A stretch of DNA of 64,000 nucleotides from Combretum micranthum (Eukaryota > Streptophyta > Magnoliopsida > Myrtales > Combretaceae), in the NCBI GenBank assembly GCA_024138025.1, contig JAMXBD010002837.1:1-64000 (forward strand), given 5' to 3'. Under the pieces are notes generated by a model. The model had not been told where the DNA came from. It saw only the letters and a program-made list of their open reading frames with translations, and ran no database searches. Below, piece by piece: positions 37,360 through 49,133 of the stretch; position 1 is the stretch's first letter; the number at the start of each line of letters is the position of its first letter. A program made the position numbers and the translations under genes.

Positions 37360-37376
37360 GTGTGTGTGTGTGTGTG
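37360..37376. repeat. (TG)n microsatellite in LTR E
   Basis: TG dinucleotide run of about eight copies just upstream of the LTR promoter region. F has (CA)n at the matching place (46190-46206 and 56302-56320). Confidence 0.85.
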
Positions 37377-38353
37377 TTTTGAAAAATTGAAATTTTGTAA
37401 TTTAGTTAATTAAAATGTAACAAATGTGATAATTGATTAAGAGACAAAATTTTTTGGAAAAGAAAATTGAAATGAGTAGTTGTAAGGATGTAAGAATAGG
37501 GTATGTGTAGTGTGTAGTGTAGGTTGTACTTGTGAATAGTAGACAAGACATCTACTTTACCGGTTATTCCGAAAACACGGGAAAAGCTATAACTGTAATT
37601 TTTATAGCTCGAAAAATTATGAAATTGATATTTTTGGAATCCTTATAAAATTACGATTCTAATGAATATTCCGAAATATTTTTCTGAGTCCGTGGTCCGG
37701 GGCACGCTTTTCCGTAATTGAGCTCGGGAAGGCTCGGAATTGAAAAATTCGAATGTAAAACTTTCAAAGGTTTGAAATGTACTTTAAAACAATAATTCAA
37801 CTTCATTTACTTTATAAAATTTCTTTTATTACGAAACCGAAGGAAAGCCGGATTTAGGGTTCCTAGGCATCTCCCACTGAACTCAACCTGTATCGGATTA
37901 GGGTTTCGCTTCCAACTCCCGGGGTTTCCTAACTATTGGGAATACCGGGGTTTACAGCGGGGACTTGGTCCCAAGGTAATGCGGGGCTGCTTCTCCCTTG
38001 TCGATTTCTTTCCACTCACCAGAGTGCTCAGCAGCTCGATATTGCTGACCGCAGCAGACATCGGATGCGCGATTGTTCACGAATGAACGGGGCATCCCGA
38101 GCGAAGCCTTCAAAAATTCGGACGAGTAACTTTGCACTTCCGGATCCCATAGTTAATCCGAGTCCGAAATTCACCTTAAAAAAAAAAGGTTATCCCGTTT
38201 CTTCCCCCATTCCTCGTTTGGGAAAGAGAGGGGCGATTTCCGTACCAGCAGGACCTCGGGGAGACGGTTCCGCTCCGGAGCCGCGAACACGTCTCTCGGG
38301 GCACCGTTTCCGGACGCGGGGCCCGCAGAGCGACGGACGGGTCGAAAGAGGTC

Positions 38354-38473
38354 GGCGTGCAGCACGAGGAATTCCCAAGAGGTCACCCGTCCTAGAACCG
38401 CCCTCGCCCAAGCACGCTTAACTCCGGAGTCCCGGTAGGATTCGGTACGGTTGGAGCCGGTATGATTCAACCC
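38354..38473 (-). pseudogene. Diverged 5S-like copy P5
   Basis: 120 nt, same P pattern. It shares several private changes with P6 (for example at 38383-38388 and 38400-38402). No terminator run. Confidence 0.85.
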
Positions 38474-38589
38474 GTCAATCAGTACGCGGAAGATGGTCGA
38501 GCGGGCCTCGCGGGAGACGGGCAAGCGCGCACGTTGGCCTGGTTCGGACACCTGGTAAAAAGATCAGCAGAAGCGGATCGAAAAATGGA

Positions 38590-38710
38590 GGGGTGTGCAA
38601 CACGAGGACTTCCCAGGAGGTCACCCATCCTAGTACTGCTATCGCCCAAGCACACTAAACTTCGGAGTTTTGATGGGATCCGGTGCATTTGTGCTGGTAT
38701 GATCGCACCC
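38590..38710 (-). rRNA. 5S rRNA copy C5 (A-box altered, 2-bp insertion)
   Basis: 121 nt. There is a 2-bp insertion near the 3' end (38594-38596) and changes in the A-box (plus strand cacactaaac instead of cacgcttaac). The T5 terminator is present. Probably inactive. Confidence 0.85.
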
Positions 38711-39597
38711 GTCAAGTACTGCGCGGAGAGTGCTGAAGTGCGATGCGCGAGAGGCGGGTAAGCGCGCACCGGCGTACGGAGGGGGACACGGATCGGCTTC
38801 TATACCGTGAACTGGAACCGGAAACGTCACCGCCGGATCCGTAATAGAAACCGGGCCGCCAGTTTATATTTCTTTCACTTCTCCCTCTTCGGTTCGAAAA
38901 CAACTCGTTTCGTGCTACCTAGGCCGTCCTCCGGCCGAGAGCGGGTGGTACCGCCGGTCCCGCCGAAGGAGAAAACAAGGGAAAGGAAAGGAAAAATAAT
39001 AGAGGGGGAACAAAACATAACAAAAGAAACGAAAAACGTGATGCCGGGCAAATAGTTGTGGATATTCAAATCATTTTCATGCGGACAGCAAAGTTGCCTC
39101 CTCGTTCACGGCGCTTAACACGCCGTAGTCACCGGAACGACTAAATGACGCCTAAGACCCCCGGTCACGAGTTCAAATTGACTTTTCCTGGGAGTGGGAC
39201 TCGTTCCCCTGGTAATGCGGGGCTGCTTCTCCCTTGTTGATTTCTTTCCACAGTCCAAAGTGCTCAGCAGCTCGATACTGCTGACCGCAGTAGACATCGG
39301 ATGCGCGATTGTTCACGAATGAACGGGGCATCGCGAGCGGAGCCCTCAAAAATTCGGACGAGTAACTTTGCACTTCCGGATCCCATAGTTAATCCGAGTC
39401 CGAAATTCACCTTCAAAAAAAAAGGTCATCCCGTTTCTTCCCCCATTCCTCGTTTGGGAAAGAGAGGGGCGATTTCCATACCAGCAGGAACTCGAGGAGA
39501 CGGTTCCGGCTCCGGAGCCGCGAACACGTCCTCTCGCCGGGGCACCGTTTTCCGGACGCGGGGCCCGCAGAGCGACGGACGCGGGTCGAAAGAGGTC

Positions 39598-39717
39598 GGC
39601 GTGCAGCACGAGGAATTCCCAAGAGGTCACCCATCCCAGAACCGCCCTCGCCCAAGCACGCTTAACTCCGGAGTCCCGGTAGGATCCGGTACGGTTGGAG
39701 CCGGTATGATTCAACCC
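39598..39717 (-). pseudogene. Diverged 5S-like copy P6
   Basis: 120 nt, same P pattern, near-identical to P5. No terminator run. Confidence 0.85.
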
Positions 39718-39833
39718 GTCAATTGGTGCGTGGAAGACCGCCGAGCGGGCCTCGCGGGAGACGGGCAAGCACGCACGTTGGCCTAGTTCGGACACCGGGC
39801 AAAAAGATCGGCAGAAGCGAATCGAAAAATGGA

Positions 39834-39952
39834 GGGGTGCAACACGAGGACTTCCCAGGAGGTCACCCATCCTAGTACTGCTATCACCCAAGCACACTAA
39901 ACTTCAGAGTTTTGATGGGATCCGGTGCATTTGTGCTGGTATGATCGCACAC
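39834..39952 (-). rRNA. 5S rRNA copy C6 (A-box altered)
   Basis: 119 nt. It shares the A-box changes of C5 and has further changes at 39886 and 39951. The T5 terminator is present. Probably inactive. Confidence 0.85.
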
Positions 39953-42435
39953 GTCAAGTACTACGCGGAGAGCGTTGAAGTGCGATGCACGGGAGGCGGG
40001 TAAGCTCGCACCGGCGTACGGAGGGGGACACGGATCGGCTTCTGTACCGTGAACCGGAATCGGATACGTCACCCCCAGATCAGTGATCGAAATCGGGCCG
40101 CCATTTCGTCTTTCTTTCACTTCTCCCTCTCCGGTTCGGGGACGACCCGTTTCGCGCTAACTGGGCCGTCCTTCTACCGTGAGCAGGTGGTTCCGCCGGT
40201 CCCGCCGAAGGAGAAAACAAGGGAAAGGAAAGGAAAAATAATAGAGGAGAAACAAAACAGAACAAAACAAAACGAAAAAGGTGATACCGGGCATATAGTT
40301 GTGGATATTCAAATCGTTTTCGTGCGGACAGCAAAGTTGTCTCCCCGTTCACGGCGCTTAACACGCCGTGGTCACCGACGTGACTAAATGACGCCTAAGA
40401 CCGCCGATCACGAGTTTGAATTGACTTTTCCTGGAAGCGGGAATGTAAGCTCCGGAAAATTTCAGTAAATAATTCTACGATGAACTTTGAAAATAAACCC
40501 TAAAAATCACTCCAAATTAAAACCAAACTTTGAACGAGTCCTGAAATATAAACGAAAGTAAGAATCCATTAGTCTTGAGAAAATCTAAAAAATAAAATAA
40601 GGACTACAAAAGTCCTTAAGTCCAAAAACCATTACGTAAGATAAACTGCTTACCTAATCTATAATTCATAAAAATCGGGATAAAAATAAAACACAGTGAT
40701 AATTTGCTAAAAAGCAAGTTAATCCATAACATGACAATTTGAAGGATCAGGAAATCACCAAAGGCCAATTCCATAATTAGGCTTTGGCACGATTAAGAAA
40801 ACTTTATCTGCCAATAATAAAATATAGACTTTGGAAATTCCCCAAACGACCAGACTAATAATCCTAAGAGACGGAAATCACAATAAAGCCCTAATGATCA
40901 AATCAAACTCCCAAGAATCATAGAACGAGTTAGAAATTGAAATCTCGTAATCTTAAAAAGGAAGAATTCAAGAAACAAAATAACAAATTAGATAATCCTT
41001 AAGTTAGCCAATTGTTCATAAAACCTTAAATCGAAGCAAAAATAAATTCGAAAACAAAACACTATGAAGATCCTTTTTCAAAGCAAATTATAAAAATCAA
41101 GATTTCCCTAAAATCATTCCAAAAATCGATACTTGACTCTAACTCAAGAAAATCATATCCGGTAACCATTACCGATATAACTCCGGATATAATAATTCAA
41201 TTCAAGATTTTCGAAAGCAGTGAGAGATATTAAATACTTATAAAAATAAAATTTAAAATAAATTTCTCAAACTAAATACGTTGTATAAACAGAAAATCTC
41301 AGTTTCCAACTTGGCAATATCTAAACCGGAAAGTCATCTGAAAACCCTAACCGGAATACAATAGTGTAAGTCTGGCAATCTAGCACCCTTAACCTTAGAG
41401 GCCGAGATGTAGTTTAAATATATAGAATAGCTCGTAGTAATATAAGTTCGTTATAATTATCAGATTGGTAAATTTTTGACCTATTTCGAACCCGTTCGGA
41501 TACAGACTTCGAAAGGCGTGTCCCAGGGCTCGAGATATAAAAAATATACCAATAGTGCCGTTAGACTCATAATTTCATAAGATTTCTAAATATATCAGTT
41601 ATATAATTTTTCGGGTTATAAAAGTTACAATTATAACCTTTTTACCGTATTTTCATTTCTACCGGTAATTGATTATTCTTTTGCACTATTCATTTTATTT
41701 CATTACACAATTTTATTATTTTTATAATGTATACCCAAATTTCCTAGTAATCAAGTAAACTTCGAAAACCAGAAAATGAAACCCTAAAACGGTTTAGTTC
41801 AAGCTTTGTGAGAAAGGCTTAGAAACCCAAATTCCGGCTTTTCCATGGTTTCCAAATAACAAACTTTTATAAGCAAAATTAATTTTGGATATAGTTCTTG
41901 ATTATATTTCAAACCAAGAAAAGATCAGATTTTGAGAAAATTTCAATTTCGAGTCATCCCGAGACCCATTATAGAAAAACGTGCCCCGGAAATAGAATTT
42001 CAAAAATTCACTTATGAGTACTCATTTGAACTGAAATAAATTAAGGATTTTAAAAATATATTTTTCATAATTTTCCGGTTTATGAAAAATACAGTTATAG
42101 CCTTTTTATTCGTATTCCATTACTATCGGAAATTAAATTGTCTTGTCAACTATTCCTCACTATTCACAAAGTACCACCTAGTCTACCTATTAGCACACTC
42201 TACAAATTCAACTCTTACCATCACTCAAATCAATCCCTTTTCAAAGGCTTTTTGTCCCTTAACTTTCCATACAAGTTATGACAACTTACACATCAAAGAT
42301 AAATCAATCAAAACAAAATAAAATCAAACTTTTTCCTTTCCCCATGCATTGATTGGCGTGAAACCCTCCCCATGAAGCTCCATTTTGCAAATTCTTTTAA
42401 ATTATTTTAGTCTCATTTAACCTAATTCCATTTAA

Positions 42436-42443
42436 TATATAAG
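42436..42443 (+). promoter_or_regulatory. TATA box of LTR B3
   Basis: TATATAAG is followed within 15 bp by a CT-rich tract. The same arrangement occurs in B2, B4, D, E and F. It is the likely Pol II start region of the LTR. Confidence 0.65.
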
Positions 42444-44087
42444 CTACTTTTTCTCTCTCTTTCCTCATTCTTTCACTTTTCAAAGTTCCACAAAGTAAAA
42501 AGCTCTCAAAAAATCTTCTCCCCACATCCCCTTTGCCGTGAGCTTGTGGCTCCCCCCCACACACACAACTTTCCATTTCCTCTTTCCATCTTCTATTCAC
42601 TTCAAGTAAGTAAGCTTCCACTCCTTCCACTCATAGATCTTGTTATGGCTAAGTGATTCTTGGACATTTCCAACTAAAGGACCCCATGAGCTTTTGCTGG
42701 GGACAAAGAAATGTCAAAACAAGAACACCGAACCATTACAAAGTAGATCTAACATTTAAAGGAGCTTTCATGTCAAAAGCTTTATGTTTCTCCAATAAAA
42801 AGTGTTTTAAACAAAAGATCTTTTATAAAAATATAGTTTTTATGTTTTCAAAACTCATTTGAGCATATGAAATAATAGATCTATCATTTTGCTACTCATG
42901 ATCATGTAGGCATTTAAGGTTTCATTACTATTTTGTGCTTATGTGCATTAATAGTCTTTAATGCTTTTGTCTTTAGTAAATAACCTTCCTAGTATATAGA
43001 TCTATGATTAGATAAGTTAATAAAGTCAAAAAGGAAAACACTTTTCAAGAAATGGACTTGTGTAAATTCGGATGACTTTGGAAACCTAGGTTAAAAACAC
43101 TTTTATCAATTTCTAAACATATATTTTACAAGAAAAATGAGGTCTATAGGTGATAGATAATGTTTGGTAATATTTTTCATGAGTTAAATGAGTTTTTACT
43201 AAAGAAAATATTTGAAACAAGAGATGAAGTCTAAAAGAAATTTAGAGTTAAAAGTCTTAACAACCAAATTCGTAATAATGGATAGATGGCTAGAAAACAC
43301 TATTTTTTCCAACTTCAAAAATGGTATTTTCTTAAATAAATGGAGTCCTTAGGATATAGGTATAATAAACACTTAAAATTTTAAGTATAGAATACTTTTT
43401 TTCTAAAGAAATCAACTTGAAAATGGACTTTACTAAATTCGGATTTTTGGAAACCCCCTAGCAAAAGACCCACTTAAAAGTTTACAAATGAAGATTTTAT
43501 TAAAGAAATAAAGGCCTTAGGATATAACTTATATAAGGGTCAAAATTTATTTAAATAAAGTGGAGTTTTCCTAAAGAAAATCCTCGTAATATGTAGGTGT
43601 GACCAAGTGTAGTAAACTCACTTGTTAAACATTAATATGAAATGGTTTTCTAAGAAAAGTTTATGTAAATTCTTTAAATATAAAAAGCTATAAGAACTTA
43701 GGCTCATTAAATTTCATATCATGACATTCATGATAGGGAAAATCATTACCATTGCATTTAGTTTCATTTTACACTTAGGAATCTCAAGTGCATTCATGAA
43801 AACCGCATTTTTGGAATCGATAAACCCGCTATACAGATCTGATCCCTCGTTTCTGAGGATTTAATATTTTCAAAACTTGATTTAAACTTCATATTTAGAA
43901 ATCTCTTCTGAAGTAGATAGAAATCGATATAAAATTTGCGAGATTCCGAGTTAAAATGACCAAGTTATGGCCGTTTTAAGTTGGAATTCCCGTTTAGGAC
44001 GCGAATTACGAATTTGATAAGTTCGTATGAAGTCGTTGGATTAGTTTGAGTTGAAATACTTATTAGAGTATTTCTTCCTTTTTAGGT

Positions 44088-44132
44088 TATCCCGAGTTCG
44101 ACGATTCCCTACCACCGGATTATTATTACTAG
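44088..44132 (+). other. Conserved 14-codon acidic frame in LTR B3
   Basis: The frame YPEFDDSLPPDYYY plus TAG follows TTTTTAG|GT (44085/44086). The upstream frame is closed by a stop about 20 bases before the acceptor, so the peptide would need splicing. A conserved CCAATGGCCGA|GTGAGT (donor-like) follows about 20 bases after the stop. Confidence 0.55.
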
Positions 44133-45237
44133 AAGACCGGTGATCCAATGGCCGAGTGAGTTTTCTCCTTGTTTTGTTACCTTGTTTGTGCTTGTAATTA
44201 GTCGCATTAGAATTTTAGGAACAAGATAAAAATCGATATGAATGGGGATGGGATATATGTTGAGACTGTGATGAATGTATGCCAAAGAATACTAAAGCAT
44301 ATCGAAACCACGATTTGATTGGATAACCGCACCGTTCATATTATTTCTGTTATGTGTATGATATCGGCTGGTCATTCTAAAGAATGTATAAATATTTTGA
44401 CCTAAGCAAAAAGTAAATTGATCATGCATCACATCGGACATATTGCATTTGGTAGCATGCTACTCCTACGCAGGTCGATCGGTATGGTCCGAGGACTCGT
44501 TTGAATAATGAGACCCGGGATCATAGCTCATTCATAGGAAACTAAGGCGCATCGGGGATGCATTCCATGTGTGAGCTTAGCCGAGGCGAGTGCTAAGAGC
44601 TGAGAGCTTGGGGACTAGCAGCGGTCGTGTAGACTTCAATACCATCCCTAACCCAAGATATGGAGGGCGTAAATCCGTTCTGTCCGTGGGTTTCGGTTAC
44701 CCATGCATAATTGCTTGCTCATGTGTTTGTTCATGCATAGCATATGATTGCTTAATAACATGTTTGTTATGGTACAAAATTAAGGGAATTCTCACTAAGC
44801 TAGTGTAGCTTATACCCCAATAGTTGTTTAAATGAGCAGGTTATTCCAAGTATGCTAAGTGGGGACCGAGTTGGTTGAAGTCAAGAATGACTTCGGGATC
44901 CCGGCAAGATATAAGAATGCTTGAAGTCTTTGGCTAAGCTCTACGATTTGCCTTGTAATAGTTTTATGTAGTGAGGTCTTGGGATAAATGTAATTGAAGT
45001 TTGATGATTTATATTTTGAAGTATAGTGTTTTGTATTTGGAGTATAGTGGATTGTATTTCCTTTACATTGTTACTCAATTGTATCAACATAAAACGTATC
45101 ATTCCGATGTGTCTCCTCTATGTGTTAGACGCCTTGTACATAGTATGGAAGCCTTTGCGTGACTGAGGTGGTCATTCTTAGGCTTTAATATTGTGTACGG
45201 CGGACTGCCACGTTTAGGGTACCTTCAGGGCGTGACA

Positions 45238-45608
45238 GGGACTCGGTCCCCCGGTAATACGGGGTTGCTTCTCCCTTGTCCAGAGTGCTCAGCAGCTCAA
45301 TACTGCTGACCGCAGCAGACATCGGATGCGCGATTATTCACTAATGAACGGGGCATCCCGAGCGGAGCCTTCAAAAATTCGGACGAGTAACTTTGCACTT
45401 CCGAATCCCATTGTTAATCCGAGTCCGAAATTCACTATCAAAACAGAAAGGTCACGCCGACCTCTTCCCCCATTTCTCGTTCGGGAAGGGGAGGGGCGAT
45501 TTCCGCACCAGCAGGCCCTTGGGGAGACGGTTTCGGCTTTGGAGCAGCGAACGCGTCCTCTCGCCAGGGCCTCGTCTCCGAACGCGGGGCCCGCAGATCA
45601 GCGGATGC
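45238..45608 (-). repeat. 5S rDNA array, segment 4 (spacer only)
   Basis: Long-spacer sequence from the B3 target site to about 45600, ending just before the place where a P copy would begin. A short deletion lies near 45280. Element F starts at 45609. No 5S sequence is seen to the right of F. Confidence 0.9.
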
Positions 45609-48600
45609 TGTAAACCCCAGTATTCTTGGTAGCTAGGAAACCCCAGGGGTGGGAAGCGAAACCCTAATCCGGTCCAGTTTGAGTCCAGTGAGAGGAGCCT
45701 AGGAACCCTAAATCCGGCTTTCCTTCGGTTTCATAATAAAAGAAATTTTATAAAGTAAATGAAGTTGAATTATTTTTTTAAAGTACATTTTAAACCTTTG
45801 AAAGCTTTAAATTCGGGAATTTTTCAATTCCGAGCCTTCCCGGGCTCAATTACGAAAAAGCGTGCCTCGGGCCACGGATTCAGAAAAATGTTCCGGAATA
45901 TTCATTAGAATCGTAATTTTATAAGGATTCCAAAAATATCAATTTTATAATTTTCCAAGCTATAAAAATTACAGTTATAGCTTTTCCCGTGTTTTCGGAA
46001 CAACCGGTAAAGTAGATGTCTTGTCTACTATTCACAAGTACAACCTACACTACACACTATCCATACCCTATTCTTACATCCTTACAACTGCTCATTTCAA
46101 TTTTCTTTTCCAAGAAATTTTGTCTCTTAAATAATTATCACATTTATTACATTTTAATTAACTAAATTACAAATATCAAAAATTTCAAAACACACACACA
46201 CACACATATTGTGGCCGGCGCCCCCCCTTGCTTCCCCTCTCCATTTGAATTGTTTTTACTTAATTTATTCAACTAAAACCCTAATTCACTTAATATATAA
46301 ACATATTTTTCTCTCTCTCTCTTCATTTCTTCTTGTTTCAAATTTTGTAAAAGAGAAAACTCTCTCATTTTTTCCCTTTTGTGCCGTGAGCCTTGCCCCT
46401 CCCTCACACATTTCAACTCATTTTCTTCTCTTTTCTCTCAAGACTCCTTTGGTATGTTGATTTTAGGCTTTGTTCATCCCAAATCTTGTAATGGCAAGAT
46501 CATTCTTGTGTGTTTTCTCATTTAAATCCCAATGAGCATGAGCAAGGGACATGAAAACACTACTACAAGAATCTCAAGCCATCACAAGAAGTGGATCTAG
46601 TCTTTGAATGAGTTTTGTTTGAAATATCAACTTGTTCATGCATGTAAAGTAGAGATCTTGCATATATATTGTTGTTCATGCCATGAGATCCATGATTCAT
46701 GCATTATAATAGTAGATCTAAAGTTTAGACATCCACAACTCCATGTACATGTATGATCATAGAGTTATTTTTATTTCCATGCATTGATGATCATAAAAAT
46801 GTAGTCTTGTATATGTATAGAGGTGTTAGATAGTAGATCTTACATGTAGGAAGCAAGAACATTGAAAAAGGAAAGGTTTTGTTGAATATGCAATGTTGAA
46901 AATTCGGATGAAATGGAAACCCTACCTTAAAAGCCACCAAAATCATTTTTTTCTCATATTTCACAAGAAAAATGAAGGGTATATGTGATAGATATCTTGA
47001 AAGAATGATTTTCATAAGCTTGGATGAGTTTAGGCATGATAGGAATGTAAAACAAGTAGTGGAGTTAGAATGAAAAATGTTGATATGTTGATCAATGGTT
47101 AAATTCGTAATTTAGGTTCATGCCTACAAGAACACTTGGTATCTAAGTCTAAATTGATGTTTTATAAGCTAAATGAAGTCCTTAGATAATATATATATTG
47201 GAGCTTCAATTTTTAATGCATTAGACAAGTTTTTCCATAAGAAAAATGCAAGAAAATGAAATTTGGAAAATTCGGATTTTTACAAAAAGCTTGTTTAAAG
47301 ACATGTTTACCAAATGAAAAATGGGAATTTTTATGCATGAATGAAGGCCATGATTAATATAGACTTTGAGAACTTATTTTTAGTTAGATAACAAGTGGAT
47401 TACAAGATTAAAAGTCAAAGAAACCCTAAGGAGTGTAAAGTGGAAGAATAGCTTCTTAGAAATAACCTTTATGAATTTTCTAACACTTAGGAGTTCATAA
47501 GAGTTTATTATCACAAAATCATCATGACCATGCATATATTGAGTCCATTACATGGCATTCATGTTAGTAATTCATTCCTATACCATTCATGCATGAATCA
47601 TCAACTAGGAACATTTCTTATCAAAAGCAAAACAAATTTCGGAATTGAGAAATGTGGAACAGAACTGATCCACTGTTCCGTGACTTTACTATTTTCAAAA
47701 CTTGAATTTAATATTAGAAATAGATAGATCTTTCGAAGTAGATAGAGATCGATATAAAATTTGCGAAATTCCGAGTTGAAATGACCAAGTTATGGCCGTT
47801 TTAAGTCGGAACTTCCGCAAATAGCGAGAAATCCGAATTCATCTAGTTTAGATGTATAGCTTGATTTAGTTACATAATGAGAGTCTCATTAGGATTATTC
47901 TTGCTTGGTAGGTGATCCCGAGCAGGACGACACCCTACCTCCCGACTACTACTACTAGAAAGACCGGCGTCCAATGGCCGAGTGAGTTTTACTTCCACTC
48001 TCAATTAATGAATGTGATTGTAATGTAGTGGCACTAGTGGTGTAGGCAAAGATAAAAAGAAATTGTATATGCATGATGGGGTATATGGGAATTATATATG
48101 TTGTCTACTGCTGATATGTGAAATGGAACTTAAGGAATATCGAAACCGGGTGTTAAGCTATTGACTGATTAGCTAGTATCTTATGATGAATGTCTGCGAA
48201 TACTTGTTGGTCACCTAAAAGAATTGAATTAATGAATATTCGACTTCAATTGTAAATTGAATTCATTCATATCACGATGGGGTTGGAGCATTCGCATTGG
48301 TTGGTTTTTCGTGATCCATAAAACGAATATGTTGGTTAATCGTGATCCATAAAACGAAATATTGTTAGTTGACCGTGAGCTTAAACGGCGTCGTACCGCA
48401 GGATTCGTTAATCTGCTAACCCGGGATGGAGGGCGCAAGTCCATCCACATATGATTTCCGGTTGGTCATATGTTTGTTGATCACATTTGTTTGATGCATA
48501 CACTTGCTTGAATAATCACTTGCTTGAATGATTGTATTTAATTGTGTTATGGAAGTTATTACTCACTAAGCTAGTTAGCTTACGCCCCCATAGTTTTTAT

Positions 48601-48981
48601 CTATTGCAGCACGAGTTTATATGGCTTAGGCCGAGGCAAGCCACAGCACAGGTACCGGAGATAGGAGTTTCCCATAGAAGTTTAATCCATTCTTTTTGTA
48701 TAGACTTCCGTTGGAAACTAAGGACTCTGGATGACTGTAATGGACTTGTTATTATTTTGCGGGGGAATGCCCCTTAGATTTTGTAAACTATAATTATGCG
48801 TTTTGATTTATTATCTATGGCTAATGAATGCCACATTAAACTGTTTAACTCCATTTGTTGAAGTATTCTATTGTCGTAAAGGAACGCTTTACATCTACTT
48901 AAGACTCCCGAAGGGCTCGGGTAGGGAACTCGAGAGTCTTATTTAGTATGTGGCGGGCTGTTACGTTTAGGATACCCTACG
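45609..48981 (+). repeat. 5' LTR of element F
   Basis: 3373 bp. TATA box at 46294-46301, CT-rich leader, donor-like CTTTG|GTATGTTG at 46451/46452, acceptor-like TTGGTAG|GT at 47911/47912, acidic frame at 47914-47958, and two copies of the 30-bp repeat near 48300-48360. Confidence 0.94.
47914..47958 (+). other. Conserved 14-codon acidic frame in 5' LTR of F
   Basis: The frame DPEQDDTLPPDYYY plus TAG follows TTGGTAG|GT. In the 3' LTR (58021-58064) a one-base deletion in a C run breaks the frame. Confidence 0.55.
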
Positions 48982-48989
48982 GGGCGTGA

Positions 48990-49001
48990 CAGTTTAAGTT
49001 G
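48990..49001 (+). other. Primer binding site of element F
   Basis: TGGTATCAGAGC, eight bases after the LTR end, is complementary to initiator tRNA-Met. The gap is longer than in element A (two bases). Confidence 0.93.
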
Positions 49002-49133
49002 GTATCAGAGCACTAGGTTATAAAGCAAGACAATAGAATTAAAAGAAACCGGACTTAGAAATCTAACTAATAGGTTAAATGGAGTTAAAACGTTTTCTTG
49101 CTAAGTCTGATTAGGAGTATTGTATTGTTGTAG

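Larger units (their letters stand above)
33425..37956 (-). mobile_element. Truncated retrotransposon E (one LTR plus start of internal region)
   Basis: Read on minus: LTR 37956-34546 (3411 bp, TGTAAACCCC...GGGGCATGACA), primer-site region 34526-34538, then about 1.1 kb of internal sequence that ends abruptly at about 33425 in 5S spacer. It is the same family as F. Gag, pol and the 3' LTR are missing. The right flank starts gcggggactt in the long 5S spacer. The left flank is spacer at a different unit position, about 340 bp further on, so the loss also removed or exchanged part of a 5S unit. Confidence 0.9.
34546..37956 (-). repeat. 5' LTR of element E
   Basis: 3411 bp. It matches the F LTRs along its length. 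A TATA box on minus is near 37255-37268, followed by a CT-rich leader. A (TG)n run is at 37360-37376. A tandem repeat of about 30 bp lies near 35180-35230. The conserved acidic frame is at 35581-35625. Confidence 0.92.
37957..40443 (-). repeat. 5S rDNA array, segment 3 (about two dimeric units)
   Basis: It holds P5, C5, P6 and C6 with a period of 1244 bp. It begins in the long spacer at the right end of E and ends at the left target duplication of B3. Spacer content is as in segment 2, but these units share private changes with each other, so they form a local subfamily. Confidence 0.92.
40444..45237 (+). mobile_element. Solo LTR B3
   Basis: 4794 bp, TGTAAGCTCCGG...GGGCGTGACA, sense plus. 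Flanks gggaa (40439-40443) and gggac (45238-45242) match at four of five bases and lie in the long 5S spacer. TATA box TATATAAG at 42436 is followed by a CT-rich leader, a donor-like site at 42605/42606, an acceptor-like site at 44085/44086 and the conserved acidic frame. It has no gag, pol, primer site or second LTR. Confidence 0.92.

Noticed and set aside
40444..45237. B3 as a non-autonomous full element (LARD or TRIM) instead of a solo LTR
   Set aside because: There is no internal repeat of its ends, no primer site and no polypurine tract. The TG...CA termini with a target duplication fit one long LTR, and its layout matches the single LTRs of E and F.
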